From CAIOZW01 sp049317725 (GTDB taxonomy: Bacteria; Acidobacteriota; Blastocatellia; RBC074): a stretch of DNA of 31,869 bases. A program made the translations under genes and the position numbers. This document shows positions 1 through 8,423 of this stretch, piece by piece. The notes under the pieces are model-generated. The model saw only the letters and a program-made list of their open reading frames with translations, made no database searches and was not told where the DNA came from. The stretch is taken from positions 1-31,869 of the forward strand of contig JBMOHS010000024.1 in assembly GCA_049317725.1 (NCBI GenBank), given 5' to 3'. How positions within the stretch are numbered: position 1 is the stretch's first letter; each line of letters begins with the position of its first letter.

Positions 1-659
1 GGGATCCGGTCGAGCAGATCGTCGCGCACGATGACGATCGTCACCCCCGCAGGTCCCGCATTCTTCTGTGCACCCGCATAGATCAACCCGTAGCGGCTGA
101 TGTCGACCGGTCGGCTGACGAAGTTCGACGACATGTCGCAGACGAGTGGGACACTACCCGCCGCTGGCTCCTCCTGGAATTCGACCCCGAAGATGGTCTC
201 GTTGGAGGTGAAGTGGAGATACGCGGCAGCAGGATCAAGGGCAATCTCTCCCGCGCGCGGCAGGCGATTGAAATTGGTGGCGGCGGTGCTCGCCGCCTCG
301 CGGACTTGGCCCAGTTTCCGCGCCTCTTTGATCGCGCCTTGCCCCCAGCTCCCGGTCAGCAGGTAATCAGCGCTCCCCTCTTTGGGGAGCAGATTCATCG
401 GGATCATCGAAAATTGCAGGCTGGCTCCGCCCTGGAGGAAGAGCACCCGGTAGTTGTCCGGAATGGCGAGCAGTGCGCGCAGATCCTCTTCCGCTTCCCG
501 GATGACCGTCTCGAAGGTTGCCGACCTGTGGCTAATCTCGAGGATCGACATCCCGACGCCGGGAAGTGAGAAGAGATCCGCTTGGGCCTGCCTCAGCACC
601 GTCTCGGGAAGGACCGCCGGTCCTGCGCTGAAATTGAAAATTCGCTCTGTCGTAGCCAT
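1..659 (-). CDS. serC: Phosphoserine aminotransferase, 3' part missing
   Basis: SerC transfers the amino group of glutamate to 3-phosphohydroxypyruvate, giving O-phosphoserine in cytosolic serine synthesis; it also serves pyridoxal phosphate synthesis in some bacteria. Here 219 codons are present and the gene runs off the left edge. The N-terminus (NFSAGPAVLP), the SHRS segment and the cofactor-binding motif YAGAQKN are typical of the family. The PLP-binding lysine of that motif is K199, close to its place in E. coli SerC. The ATG at 659-657 follows an AGGAGA ribosome site. serA lies 75 bp upstream on the same strand, so the two serine enzymes are probably co-transcribed. The remaining roughly 140 residues lie outside the window. 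Confidence 0.95.
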   Translation of the reverse strand, partial: MATTERIFNFSAGPAVLPETVLRQAQADLFSLPGVGMSILEISHRSATFETVIREAEEDLRALLAIPDNYRVLFLQGGASLQFSMIPMNLLPKEGSADYLLTGSWGQGAIKEARKLGQVREAASTAATNFNRLPRAGEIALDPAAAYLHFTSNETIFGVEFQEEPAAGSVPLVCDMSSNFVSRPVDISRYGLIYAGAQKNAGPAGVTIVIVRDDLLDRI

Positions 660-734
660 CGTCTCTCCTGTCTGATGTGAATTTTGGGTTTGAGTGAATG
701 GTTGGTCAGGGGGGAAGAAGATGCCCGCTCCAGC

Positions 735-1949
735 TCAGAGCCGCAGCAGACTCGCTTCGAGGATGTCCGGATTGCCTTCGCGGATGCGGGCCATCTGTTC
801 CGGTTCGAGGGTGCCGTTGAGTTCGATTCGCGCCAAGGCCGCCTCGCCTCCGTCGAAGAGGAGGTTCTCCATCTGCTGGACGTTGAGGTCGGCCGCCTTG
901 ACCTGATTGAGGACGTGGGCCAGCACCCCGGGTCGATCCTTGTGTCGTATCACCAGGAGGTGGGTCGCCGCTGACTGGCGGGCCAAGTTGACCGCGTGCA
1001 GGACCTTGCCCGTCTCGAAGTAGGTCCCAATGATGCGGACCGTCTCCGCGGCAATCGCCTCCTGTGCCTGATCGGTCGAGGCACCAATGTGGTGCGTGCC
1101 ATAGACGCCGGGGAGCGAGACGATCCCATCGCGGAACTCACCGGTGGCCGTCGCCGGCTCCTCGGCGAAGACATCCAGTCCCGCCCGCAGCCCCTTCTCA
1201 CGGATCGCCTCGGCAAGGGCCGCCTGATCGATGATCTCGGCACGCGAGGTGTTGAGGACGAACGAGCCGGGCCTCATCGTCTCGAAGACCGAGCGATTGA
1301 TCAGCCCACGCGTCTCCGGTGTCAACGCCAAGTGAAGGCTCAGCACATCCGCTTCATGCGCCACTTCGAGGATGGTCTGCCGGTATCCAATGCCCATCGC
1401 CGCCGCCCGCTCCGGGGTCAGGCGACGACTCCAGCCGAGGACGCGCATCCCGAAGCTGTGGGCCCGCACGATCATCTCCTGCCCGATCTGACCCAGCCCG
1501 ATCAACCCGAGCGTCCGACCGTGAAGCCCTCGCGCCTCACTGTAGGTCTTCTTCTTCCAGACGCCCGCCCGCAGGTCGGCGACATTGTCCGGAATTTGTC
1601 GATCCAGGCTGAGCATCAATCCAAAGGCGAGCTCCGCGACGGCGATCGAGTTCTTGCCCGGGCAGTTGGCAACGAAGATCCCGCGCGCCGAGGCGGCAGC
1701 CACATCGATTGTGTTGTAGCCAGCTCCGGCGCGGACGACCAGGCTCAGCCGCCCTCGGCTGACGCCTGCTTCCAGCATCTCTTCCGTGACCCGCGTCGAC
1801 CGCACGACCAAGACCTCCGCGCCACTCTCGACGATCACGCTCGTCAGGGATTCGTCCCGCAGGTCTGGCTGGTACGAGGTCCGGCACCCCAGCTCGATCA
1901 GCGCGTCCAGTCCGCTCTGCTCAAAGGGATCAGCGATCAGGATCTTCAC
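735..1949 (-). CDS. serA: D-3-phosphoglycerate dehydrogenase with ACT domain
   Basis: SerA oxidises 3-phosphoglycerate to 3-phosphohydroxypyruvate with NAD, the first step of serine synthesis. The protein has 404 residues, near E. coli SerA (410). The NAD-binding GLGQIG is at about 151-156; catalytic residues of the 2-hydroxyacid dehydrogenase family appear as R236, E264 (FAEEP) and H287 (THHIG). Residues 330-404 form an ACT domain, which in this family gives feedback inhibition by serine. The usual R-G after the catalytic arginine is R-A here. A longer reading frame exists upstream, but the GTG at 1949-1947 has a perfect AGGAGG seven bases before it and gives the family N-terminus (VKILIADPF). 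The ribosome site overlaps the region just after the DUF1015 stop codon, so translation is probably coupled. Confidence 0.95.
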   Translation of the reverse strand: MKILIADPFEQSGLDALIELGCRTSYQPDLRDESLTSVIVESGAEVLVVRSTRVTEEMLEAGVSRGRLSLVVRAGAGYNTIDVAAASARGIFVANCPGKNSIAVAELAFGLMLSLDRQIPDNVADLRAGVWKKKTYSEARGLHGRTLGLIGLGQIGQEMIVRAHSFGMRVLGWSRRLTPERAAAMGIGYRQTILEVAHEADVLSLHLALTPETRGLINRSVFETMRPGSFVLNTSRAEIIDQAALAEAIREKGLRAGLDVFAEEPATATGEFRDGIVSLPGVYGTHHIGASTDQAQEAIAAETVRIIGTYFETGKVLHAVNLARQSAATHLLVIRHKDRPGVLAHVLNQVKAADLNVQQMENLLFDGGEAALARIELNGTLEPEQMARIREGNPDILEASLLRL

Positions 1950-1963
1950 CGTGGATCCTCCTT

Positions 1964-3196
1964 TCAGATGAGGTGGCTCAGCAGTCCGTCCCGGAGCTTC
2001 GGCTCGAACCAAGTCGATTTGGGCGGCATGATCTCGTCCGCATCGGAGATCTCCATCAGCTCCTCGACCGTCACCGGCGAGAGCGAGAAGGCAACAGCCG
2101 CCAGCCCCTCATCGACCAGCCGCTCCAACTCGTCTGTCCCCCGGATCCCCCCGACAAAATCGATCCGTTTGTCGGTGCGCGGATCTTCAATTCCGAGCAC
2201 AGGGGCCAAGAGCAGGTCCTGGAGCAGGCTGACGTCCAGCCGATCGATCGCACGCGCGCGCGTCGCCATCTCCGTACGCACCCGTGCGCCATACCATTGC
2301 CCCGCGAGGTAGATCGAGACGTGCCCTCGCCCAGGGGGAGTCGGTGACCCGTCCGGCTCAATCTCGAAGGCCTCGCCGATTCGTGCCAGAAACTGCTCGG
2401 GCTCCTGCCCGGCCAAGTCTCGCACAACCCGGTTGTAGGCCAGGATCCGCAGTTGATCGGCGGGAAAGAGGACGCATTGGAACGAACGGCAGGGCGCGTC
2501 GGCAGGCAGCGCGGGCTGCTCCCGCAACAGCTCCTCACAGGCTCGGCTCGCGCTCTTGGCCCGGTGATGGCCATCGGCGATGTAGAAACGGGGAATCTCG
2601 CCAAACATCTCCTCGATCATCGCGTTGAGCGTCACTGGAATCCGCCAGATGGTGTGGCCAATTCCATCGGGTGCCGTCAAATCGAAGAGCGGCTCCCGTG
2701 TCGTCAATCCCAGCACCAGCTCGTCGATCAGTGGGTTGCCCCGGTAGGTCAGAAAGACCGGCCCGGTCTGCGCCCGCAGCGTCAGAATATGCCGGGTTCG
2801 ATCGTCCTCCTTGTCCCGCCGAGTCCGCTCGTGCCGACGGATGACCCCCTGGTCATACTCTTCGACCGAGCAGCAGGCGACCAAACCTGTCTGCTCCCGC
2901 TCCCCCATTCGCAGCCGGTAGAGGTAGAAGCTGGCCTCGGTCTCGGTCTGCAAGGGCGCCGCCGCGATCAACCGGTCGAAGTTGGCTCGTGCCCGCGCAT
3001 AGACCTCGTCGCCATACGGGTCTGTCCCCTCCGGCAGCTCGATCTCTGGACGGGAGACCCGCAGGAAACTCAACGGATTGTCTCCGGCCAGCTGCCGTGC
3101 CTCCTGGGTATTGACAACATCATAGGGCACACTGGCAACGGCTGCCGCCTCCCCCGGGCTGGGGCGTAAGGCCTGAAATGGCTTGACGATGGCCAC
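1964..3196 (-). CDS. DUF1015 family protein
   Basis: The protein has 410 residues and belongs to the DUF1015 family, recognised by VPYDVV near residue 25, the following NPLSFLRVSRPE segment and the strongly conserved YIADGHHR motif in the middle. No catalytic activity is assigned with confidence. Members are often found beside serA and serC in unrelated bacteria, and here serA starts 14 bp after the stop codon. A role tied to serine or phosphoserine metabolism is therefore plausible but is inference. No signal peptide or membrane segment is visible, so it should be cytosolic. The start is a GTG with AAGGAG nine bases upstream. An inverted repeat (3230-3262) lies between it and the upstream redoxin gene. 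Confidence 0.88.
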   Translation of the reverse strand: MAIVKPFQALRPSPGEAAAVASVPYDVVNTQEARQLAGDNPLSFLRVSRPEIELPEGTDPYGDEVYARARANFDRLIAAAPLQTETEASFYLYRLRMGEREQTGLVACCSVEEYDQGVIRRHERTRRDKEDDRTRHILTLRAQTGPVFLTYRGNPLIDELVLGLTTREPLFDLTAPDGIGHTIWRIPVTLNAMIEEMFGEIPRFYIADGHHRAKSASRACEELLREQPALPADAPCRSFQCVLFPADQLRILAYNRVVRDLAGQEPEQFLARIGEAFEIEPDGSPTPPGRGHVSIYLAGQWYGARVRTEMATRARAIDRLDVSLLQDLLLAPVLGIEDPRTDKRIDFVGGIRGTDELERLVDEGLAAVAFSLSPVTVEELMEISDADEIMPPKSTWFEPKLRDGLLSHLI

Positions 3197-3229
3197 GATC
3201 TGTTTCTCCTTCCTGCAGTTGGTGTTCTG

Positions 3230-3262
3230 GCTGGCTCATCCGTTCTCCACGGGGGAGCCAGC
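3230..3262 (-). other. Inverted repeat between redoxin and DUF1015 genes
   Basis: An 8 bp perfect stem (GCTGGCTC at 3230-3237, GAGCCAGC at 3255-3262) encloses a 17-base loop in the 81 bp gap between the redoxin stop and the DUF1015 start. No T tract follows on the minus strand, so a simple rho-independent terminator is unlikely. It may be an RNA processing or stability element inside the operon. Confidence 0.4.
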
Positions 3263-3277
3263 GATCCTTCTCTTCGG

Positions 3278-4429
3278 TTACCGGGGCAGTACCTTCTCGA
3301 TCTCTCGGCGCAGAACCTCCCGATCGAAGATGCCCAGACGGGTATAGACCATCCGGCCGTTCGTGTCATAAACAAAGGTCGCCGGCAGCGTTCCTGGCCA
3401 GTCCTTGCGGACGACGTCGATCATCTCCTGGGGATCATCGACCTGCTGGATGAAGTTCGGATAACTCGCTTCTTGATTGCGCAGGAACGGGATCACCTTG
3501 GTCTGCAGATCTTCCGGATCGTCCGCACTGATCCCGATGAAGCGAACGCCGCGCTCCCGCAGCTCCCGATCGAGCCGAACCAGCTCCGGGAACTCAGCGA
3601 CACAAGGGCCGCACCACGTCGCCCAGAAGTTGACGACGACGACGCGCCCCGCCGACTCGCGTAGCAGGGGTGCATACGCCTCCGGCTTGAGCAACCGAAC
3701 CGCTGGCAGGGCCTTCTCCGGAGCGGGAGCCCGGCCCCCCTTGCCCCCTTGTTCTGTTGCCGGAACCGCAGTGCGCACGATCGGACAACCCATCGCCACC
3801 GTCTCCGCGACTCGCACTGGCTTCCCGGTCAATATGTCCCCAAGCGCCTCGCGCAGATCCTGTCGGGTCACCCCCCGTGGCTGGTGCGAGTTGTCGATCC
3901 GTCCCTGGTAGCGAAGGTATCCCCGCTCGTCCAAGAGAAAGACGTGCGGGGTGCGGGCGACTCCATACGAATCCGCCAAGAGGCCCCCACGATCCCGCAG
4001 CACCGGGAAGGGAAGCCCCGCCTCTCGCATTCGTGTTCGTACCTCTTCGTCCGATTCGTCGGCACTGGCATTAATCGCCAGCATCTCGAGGGCGTGGGGC
4101 GGCCTGAAGTCACCTGCCAAGGCCCGCAATCGCTCCGTATAGGCTCGCGAGATCGGACATCGAACCGAGTGGAAGGTCAAGAGCACCGGTCTTCCCTGGT
4201 ACTCGCTCAACCGATGGGAACGGCCATCCAGGTCCGTCAGCTCGAACTCCGGGGGGCGCTCTCCAATCACCGGCCCCCCTGCCGGTGTGGCCAGCGCGAG
4301 TCCCCCTCCCAACATCAACCATCCCCAGAGGAGGAGACTCCCGGGAATCCAAGTTTTGGCGGCGGTTGTTTCGATGGTCTTCACGGCCTTGCGTTTCTCC
4401 TCTGCATTTCTCCAAGGGGGATTGGGCAC
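3278..4429 (-). CDS. Two-domain secreted redoxin: AhpC/TSA-like plus TlpA thioredoxin
   Basis: A predicted exported thiol-disulfide protein of 383 residues. After a signal-like segment (hydrophobic residues about 29-46) comes an AhpC/TSA-type redoxin domain (about 55-205) with a single CPIS cysteine (C91) and a trailing GCPI motif (C215), as in redoxins of Acidobacteria and Planctomycetes. A glycine/proline-rich linker leads to a TlpA-type thioredoxin domain (about 240-383) with WCGPC at 272-276, which normally reduces or exchanges disulfides in the periplasm. The listed GTG start (GGAG six bases upstream) gives a long N-terminus; a second GTG at 4384, with GAGGAG about 12 bases before it, gives a neater signal peptide (VKTIETT...). 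The gene starts 12 bp after the P5C dehydrogenase stop. Substrates are unknown. Confidence 0.85.
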   Translation of the reverse strand: MPNPPWRNAEEKRKAVKTIETTAAKTWIPGSLLLWGWLMLGGGLALATPAGGPVIGERPPEFELTDLDGRSHRLSEYQGRPVLLTFHSVRCPISRAYTERLRALAGDFRPPHALEMLAINASADESDEEVRTRMREAGLPFPVLRDRGGLLADSYGVARTPHVFLLDERGYLRYQGRIDNSHQPRGVTRQDLREALGDILTGKPVRVAETVAMGCPIVRTAVPATEQGGKGGRAPAPEKALPAVRLLKPEAYAPLLRESAGRVVVVNFWATWCGPCVAEFPELVRLDRELRERGVRFIGISADDPEDLQTKVIPFLRNQEASYPNFIQQVDDPQEMIDVVRKDWPGTLPATFVYDTNGRMVYTRLGIFDREVLRREIEKVLPR

Positions 4430-4441
4430 GCCTCTCTCCGC

Positions 4442-6004
4442 TCAGAGCTTCTCCGCGACCGACTTGGCTTGGAGGAAGAGCGCGAGGTAGTCCCGGCCTC
4501 CCGCCTTCGAGTCGGTCCCAGACATGTTGAATCCCCCAAAGGGATGGACATCGACGAGGGCCCCGGTGCATTTCCGATTGAGATAGAGGTTCCCGACATG
4601 AAAGTCACGTCGGGCCTGTTCGATCCGGTTCCGATCCCGTGAATAGAGTGCTCCCGTCAGCCCATAGATGGTGTTGTTGGCAATGTCGAGCCCTTCTCCA
4701 AAATCGCGGGCCCGCAGGCACGCCAGGACTGGCCCGAAGATCTCTTCCTGGGCGATTCTGGCACCCGGGGCGACCTCGCCAAAGATGGTCAGCGGCAGGA
4801 AGAAGCCCTCTGTCTCGAGGGCGTGGCGGCCTCCGCCAGTCAGGAGCCGTCCCTCGCCCCGCCCAATCTCCAGATACTGTCGAATCGAACGAAACGCCTT
4901 CTCCCCGACTACCGGACCGGTGAAGCATTGCCCTTCGCGGACATCCCCGACGACCAGGGCTTCCGTCAGCGCCACCACCCGGTCGACCACTTCGTCGTAG
5001 ACCGAGTCGACGATCACTGCACGCGAACAGGCCGAGCACTTCTGGCCCGAAAATCCAAAGGCCGAGGCGACAATCCCCGAGGCCGCTGCTTCCAGGTCGG
5101 CCGTTTCGTCGACGACGATCGTGTCCTTTCCCCCCATCTCCGCGACGACCCGCTTGATCCAGCGCTGGCCGGGGGAGATCTTGGCGGCCAATTGATTGAT
5201 CCGCAGCCCGACCTCCATCGATCCCGTAAATGAGACAAATCTCGTCAACGGATGCTCAACCAGGGAGTCCCCCACGGTCCCACCACTCCCCGGCAGAAAG
5301 TTGAGCACCCCGGGGGGAAGACCCACCTCTTCGAGCAGCCCGACAAAGCGCGCCGCAATCACCGGGCTCTCACTCGAGGGCTTGAGAACGACCGTGTTTC
5401 CACTTACCAGTGCCGCCGTCGTCATCCCAACCAGAATCGCCAGTGGGAAGTTCCACGGGGGGATGATCAGCCCGACTCCAAGCGGCAGGTAGAAGACCTC
5501 GTTGACTTCGTCCGGCAGTGGGGAAGGGGTCAGCAGTTGCCGCTGTCCATACCGCAAGGCTTGCCGGGCATAGAACTCCATGAAGTCGATCGCTTCGGCT
5601 GTGTCCGCTTCTGCCTCTGCCCAGGACTTCCCGACCTCCAACACCATCCAAGCATTGAACTCGTCCTTGCGCTGCCGCATTCGCGCCGCCGCCTGCAACA
5701 GATACCGCGCCCGGTGTTCCACGGGAACGTGCTGCCAATCCCGGAAGGCTTCGTTTGCTACCCGGATTGCCCGGTCCCCCAGCTCGGCGGTCGCACGATG
5801 CACCTCTCCAACGCACTCGGTCCGCCGCGAGGGATTCCAAGACGAGAGCAGGTCACCCGTGTAATGGCGCTCACCCCCGATGATCACTGCGTACTCCCGG
5901 CCACACTCCCCCACGACGCGTGCCAGCGCGCTCCGCATCGCTTGCCGGTTCTCCTCCTGCGCCCAATCCCGATACGACTCATTCTCGAAAGGTGGTAGAT
6001 TCAT
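4442..6004 (-). CDS. rocA: L-glutamate gamma-semialdehyde (1-pyrroline-5-carboxylate) dehydrogenase
   Basis: The enzyme oxidises glutamate semialdehyde, in equilibrium with pyrroline-5-carboxylate, to glutamate with NAD; it is the last step of proline and arginine breakdown. The 520 residues match the monofunctional RocA/PruA type (about 515), not the PutA fusion. The general base glutamate is E289 in AEMGGKD and the catalytic cysteine is C323 in SGQKCSACSR. Also visible are PPWNFP (cofactor pocket, about 182-187), SFTGS (about 258-262), EEIFGP and PFGGFNMSGT near the C-terminus. The ATG at 6004 has only a weak AGGA upstream. No proline dehydrogenase gene is in the window. Its product glutamate is the amino donor for SerC downstream, a possible reason for the linkage. 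Confidence 0.94.
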   Translation of the reverse strand: MNLPPFENESYRDWAQEENRQAMRSALARVVGECGREYAVIIGGERHYTGDLLSSWNPSRRTECVGEVHRATAELGDRAIRVANEAFRDWQHVPVEHRARYLLQAAARMRQRKDEFNAWMVLEVGKSWAEAEADTAEAIDFMEFYARQALRYGQRQLLTPSPLPDEVNEVFYLPLGVGLIIPPWNFPLAILVGMTTAALVSGNTVVLKPSSESPVIAARFVGLLEEVGLPPGVLNFLPGSGGTVGDSLVEHPLTRFVSFTGSMEVGLRINQLAAKISPGQRWIKRVVAEMGGKDTIVVDETADLEAAASGIVASAFGFSGQKCSACSRAVIVDSVYDEVVDRVVALTEALVVGDVREGQCFTGPVVGEKAFRSIRQYLEIGRGEGRLLTGGGRHALETEGFFLPLTIFGEVAPGARIAQEEIFGPVLACLRARDFGEGLDIANNTIYGLTGALYSRDRNRIEQARRDFHVGNLYLNRKCTGALVDVHPFGGFNMSGTDSKAGGRDYLALFLQAKSVAEKL

Positions 6005-6106
6005 CTCGATAGTTCCGTCCTGATCTGCTCTTCGGCTCTGCTGAGCGGACTTGTTGATCCCGCATCCAAGCCTGCTGAGCTCTCTTACTCGATCCGCGAG
6101 GGCCTC

Positions 6107-6502
6107 TTATTCACCTTGGGCCCGAAATTCCACCAAGGTGGCACCGCACCCTCCCGCCGAAGGAGGCGCATCCCGATAGGCAATGACGAAACCCGTCCGG
6201 TCAAGAACCGAACGAACGATCGCCCGCTGGACCCCGATCCCTTTTCCGTGAATCAATCGCACCCCAGGAAAACCCAACCGACGGGCCTCTCGCAAATACT
6301 CCTCCACGACCACTTTGACCAAGGCCGGGGGAATGGTGTGCAGATCGAAGACATCCCGGATCTCGAGGACTACTGGATCGTCAAAGGGGTCCTCCTCCAT
6401 TCCCAGGGGAGCCTCCTCCGCTCTCTCGACAGGGATCTTCGACTCCTCCCCGGAGGGTGGTCGAGAGAGGGACCGCCAGAGACTCTCGATATGGCGACGC
6501 AT
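6107..6502 (-). CDS. Smr-domain protein
   Basis: A small cytosolic protein of 131 residues. The first 45 residues are charged and low in complexity. The rest is a stand-alone Smr domain, shown by VFDLHTIPP (about 52-60) and LIHGKGIGVQ (about 82-91), the two hallmark motifs also found at the C-terminus of MutS2. Smr domains bind or nick nucleic acids; the cellular role of short stand-alone members is not settled. The ATG at 6502 is preceded by a modest GAGGGT site. It sits 27 bp after a TlpA gene and 102 bp before P5C dehydrogenase on the same strand. Confidence 0.88.
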   Translation of the reverse strand: MRRHIESLWRSLSRPPSGEESKIPVERAEEAPLGMEEDPFDDPVVLEIRDVFDLHTIPPALVKVVVEEYLREARRLGFPGVRLIHGKGIGVQRAIVRSVLDRTGFVIAYRDAPPSAGGCGATLVEFRAQGE

Positions 6503-6529
6503 CCGGCTCTACCCTCTTCCAGCCTGCAG

Positions 6530-7168
6530 CTATGGTGCGCTCTCAACGGAACCGGGACCTTTGGCGAGCAGCTCGTCGAGTGCCGATTTCATCTGGGGGG
6601 CACTGAATCTAGGATGAAATCCGACGTAATGCTTGCGGACAACCCCCTCCTGATCGACGATCAACGCCTGTGGAATGCCGTTGCGCCCCTTGGTGATCTC
6701 CTGAATGAGCGGCATTGTCGCCCATCCAATCTCGTAATTGATCGAGAACTGTTCGGCGAAGTCTCGAACCCGTTCCAAATCCTCGTCCGGATCCTCGGTC
6801 GTCAGCCCAAGAATCTTGACTCCCCTTGATCGATACTCTTCCGCGATCTCGACAAGATGCGGGATCTCCTGACGACAAGGTCCACACCACGTTGCCCAGA
6901 GATTGATGATCAGGATACTTCCTGCATAGTCAGATAACTTACGGGCCTTTCCGTTGAGCAGATCGAATGGTGCTTCACGGGTCTCTGCCTCGAGTTCCCG
7001 GGGCGTCGCATTCCGACTTTTCGGCGTGGAGATCTCGCGACCCCCCGCCGGCTCATTGCTAGTACTCCAGGGGAGGGTTGTCGAGACAACTCCCACCACC
7101 AGGATCAAGGCCCCAATGGTCAATCCAATCCGGGTCGGTGTCCAGAATGTCTTTGATGTCATCTTCAT
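6530..7168 (-). CDS. Membrane-anchored TlpA-like thiol-disulfide protein
   Basis: A 212-residue protein with one N-terminal membrane segment (about 14-34, IGLTIGALILVVGVV) and a periplasm-facing thioredoxin fold. The active site WCGPC is at 94-98, preceded by the usual NLWAT. The family (TlpA/ResA) acts on cytochrome c maturation or protein disulfides outside the cytoplasm. The reading frame continues upstream to 7339, but that extension looks unlike a TlpA protein and would put a cysteine-rich, charged stretch before the anchor. I chose the ATG at 7168 (MKMTSK); an ATG at 7162 is equally possible. No strong ribosome site precedes either. It follows the prepilin peptidase gene by 64 bp and is the second TlpA domain in this block. 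Confidence 0.88.
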   Translation of the reverse strand: MKMTSKTFWTPTRIGLTIGALILVVGVVSTTLPWSTSNEPAGGREISTPKSRNATPRELEAETREAPFDLLNGKARKLSDYAGSILIINLWATWCGPCRQEIPHLVEIAEEYRSRGVKILGLTTEDPDEDLERVRDFAEQFSINYEIGWATMPLIQEITKGRNGIPQALIVDQEGVVRKHYVGFHPRFSAPQMKSALDELLAKGPGSVESAP

Positions 7169-7232
7169 AGCTCTTAGGATACTGACGGATCTCCCTGCCC
7201 GCAAGCCGGGCAAGTTCTGCCCCTTTCCCTTC

Positions 7233-8315
7233 TCAGGAGATTTGCAGCAGAAAGAGCAGTGCTCCCGCCGAAAGGAAGGAGCCAAAAGCGAGGGGGGTTC
7301 GCATTCCCTCCGGTTGACGGCGGAGGAAGAGAATTCCATAGGCGGTTCCGGCGAGTGAGCCGAGCAACAACACGGCCCAGGCTCCCTGCCATCCCAGGAA
7401 GGCTCCGAGGCCAGCCATCAGCTTGATGTCGCCCAGCCCCATTCCCTCTATTCCCCGCAAGTAAAAATAGATCGCACGGATCCACCACAAAGGTAGGCTC
7501 GCGATGATTGCGCCTCCTCCTGCCATCACTAATCCTCGGTACGCACCATTCCAGGCGAGCGGATCGCTTGCCCCCCACCCGTATACTCCGATCATCCACC
7601 CGATACCGGCCAGTGCGCCAGCACCCAGCACCGTGAGCAGCCATCCCCACTCGACCCTTGCTTCCTCTTCGCTGCCTTCCTCCCCCCATTCGAAATACTT
7701 CGCGAACAACAGCAGGTCGAGCCGATCCAGGAAGAGGAGGGATGGCGTCGCCAGGGCCAGCAGCCCTCCCCCCACGCAAGCTGCCGTCCAGTCAGGGGGC
7801 ACTTGCGGTTCTGCTCTGGTCAAGAAGACCGTCAGATCGATCCCATATTGGATCGGATCCCCCCATCCGCTTCGCCAAGTTGTTGCCAGCAACGAGAAGA
7901 GCAGCAACGGATAGGTGATCTTGTTGGGAAGCAGCCGGTCCCGCGCGTCGATGACGAAGAGGGCGATCAAGGACGAGCCAAAGGCCATCTCCCAGAGTAC
8001 ATCTCCCGTCGGCCCTGTCTTCCACATCAGTGCAGCGAAGAGCAGAGCGGTCATTCCTTCCACTCCAAGGTAGCGGATTGGAATGGGTGCTCGACAGTCC
8101 CGACAGCGCCCCCGTAACCATAAGTACCCAAGGATTGGCACGTTGTCCCGTGCCCGGATTGGCTTCCCACACGCCGGGCATTGTGATCCCGGATAGACGA
8201 CTGACTCTCCAAGCGGAAGCCGGTGGATCACCACATTGAGAAAACTACCGATGACCGCCCCCCCGACAAAAGCCAGCCCAATCAGGCTTCCCACCAGATA
8301 CGTCGGTCCGTCCAT
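7233..8315 (-). CDS. pilD: Type IV prepilin peptidase / N-methyltransferase with long insertion
   Basis: A polytopic membrane protease that cleaves the leader of type IV pilin-like proteins and methylates the new N-terminus. The N-terminal methylase domain is visible (GSFLNVVIHRLP at about 23-34, then two CxxC pairs at C46/C49 and C71/C74). The two catalytic aspartates are D123 (VIDARDRLLPNKIT) and D296 in GMGLGDIKLMAGLG. The distance between them is about 173 residues, whereas classical enzymes have about 65. The extra segment includes an acidic stretch (EWGEEGSEEEARVEW) and further hydrophobic helices, making the protein 360 residues instead of about 250-290. The ATG at 8315 has AAGGAGGAGG directly upstream. 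No pilin or pilus assembly gene is nearby. Confidence 0.93.
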   Translation of the reverse strand: MDGPTYLVGSLIGLAFVGGAVIGSFLNVVIHRLPLGESVVYPGSQCPACGKPIRARDNVPILGYLWLRGRCRDCRAPIPIRYLGVEGMTALLFAALMWKTGPTGDVLWEMAFGSSLIALFVIDARDRLLPNKITYPLLLFSLLATTWRSGWGDPIQYGIDLTVFLTRAEPQVPPDWTAACVGGGLLALATPSLLFLDRLDLLLFAKYFEWGEEGSEEEARVEWGWLLTVLGAGALAGIGWMIGVYGWGASDPLAWNGAYRGLVMAGGGAIIASLPLWWIRAIYFYLRGIEGMGLGDIKLMAGLGAFLGWQGAWAVLLLGSLAGTAYGILFLRRQPEGMRTPLAFGSFLSAGALLFLLQIS

Positions 8316-8423
8316 CCTCCTCCTTCTCTTATTGCGGGGAATACAAGTCGTTTCGTCTGTCGCCTTTCCTCTCCAGGTGCGGTAGAGTACTGCGTTGGCA
8401 AGTCATTTTTCAGGATCACCCGG

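Noticed and set aside
996..2312. Plus-strand open frame opposite serA and DUF1015
   Set aside because: Antisense to two recognised genes; composition is a mirror of their codons.
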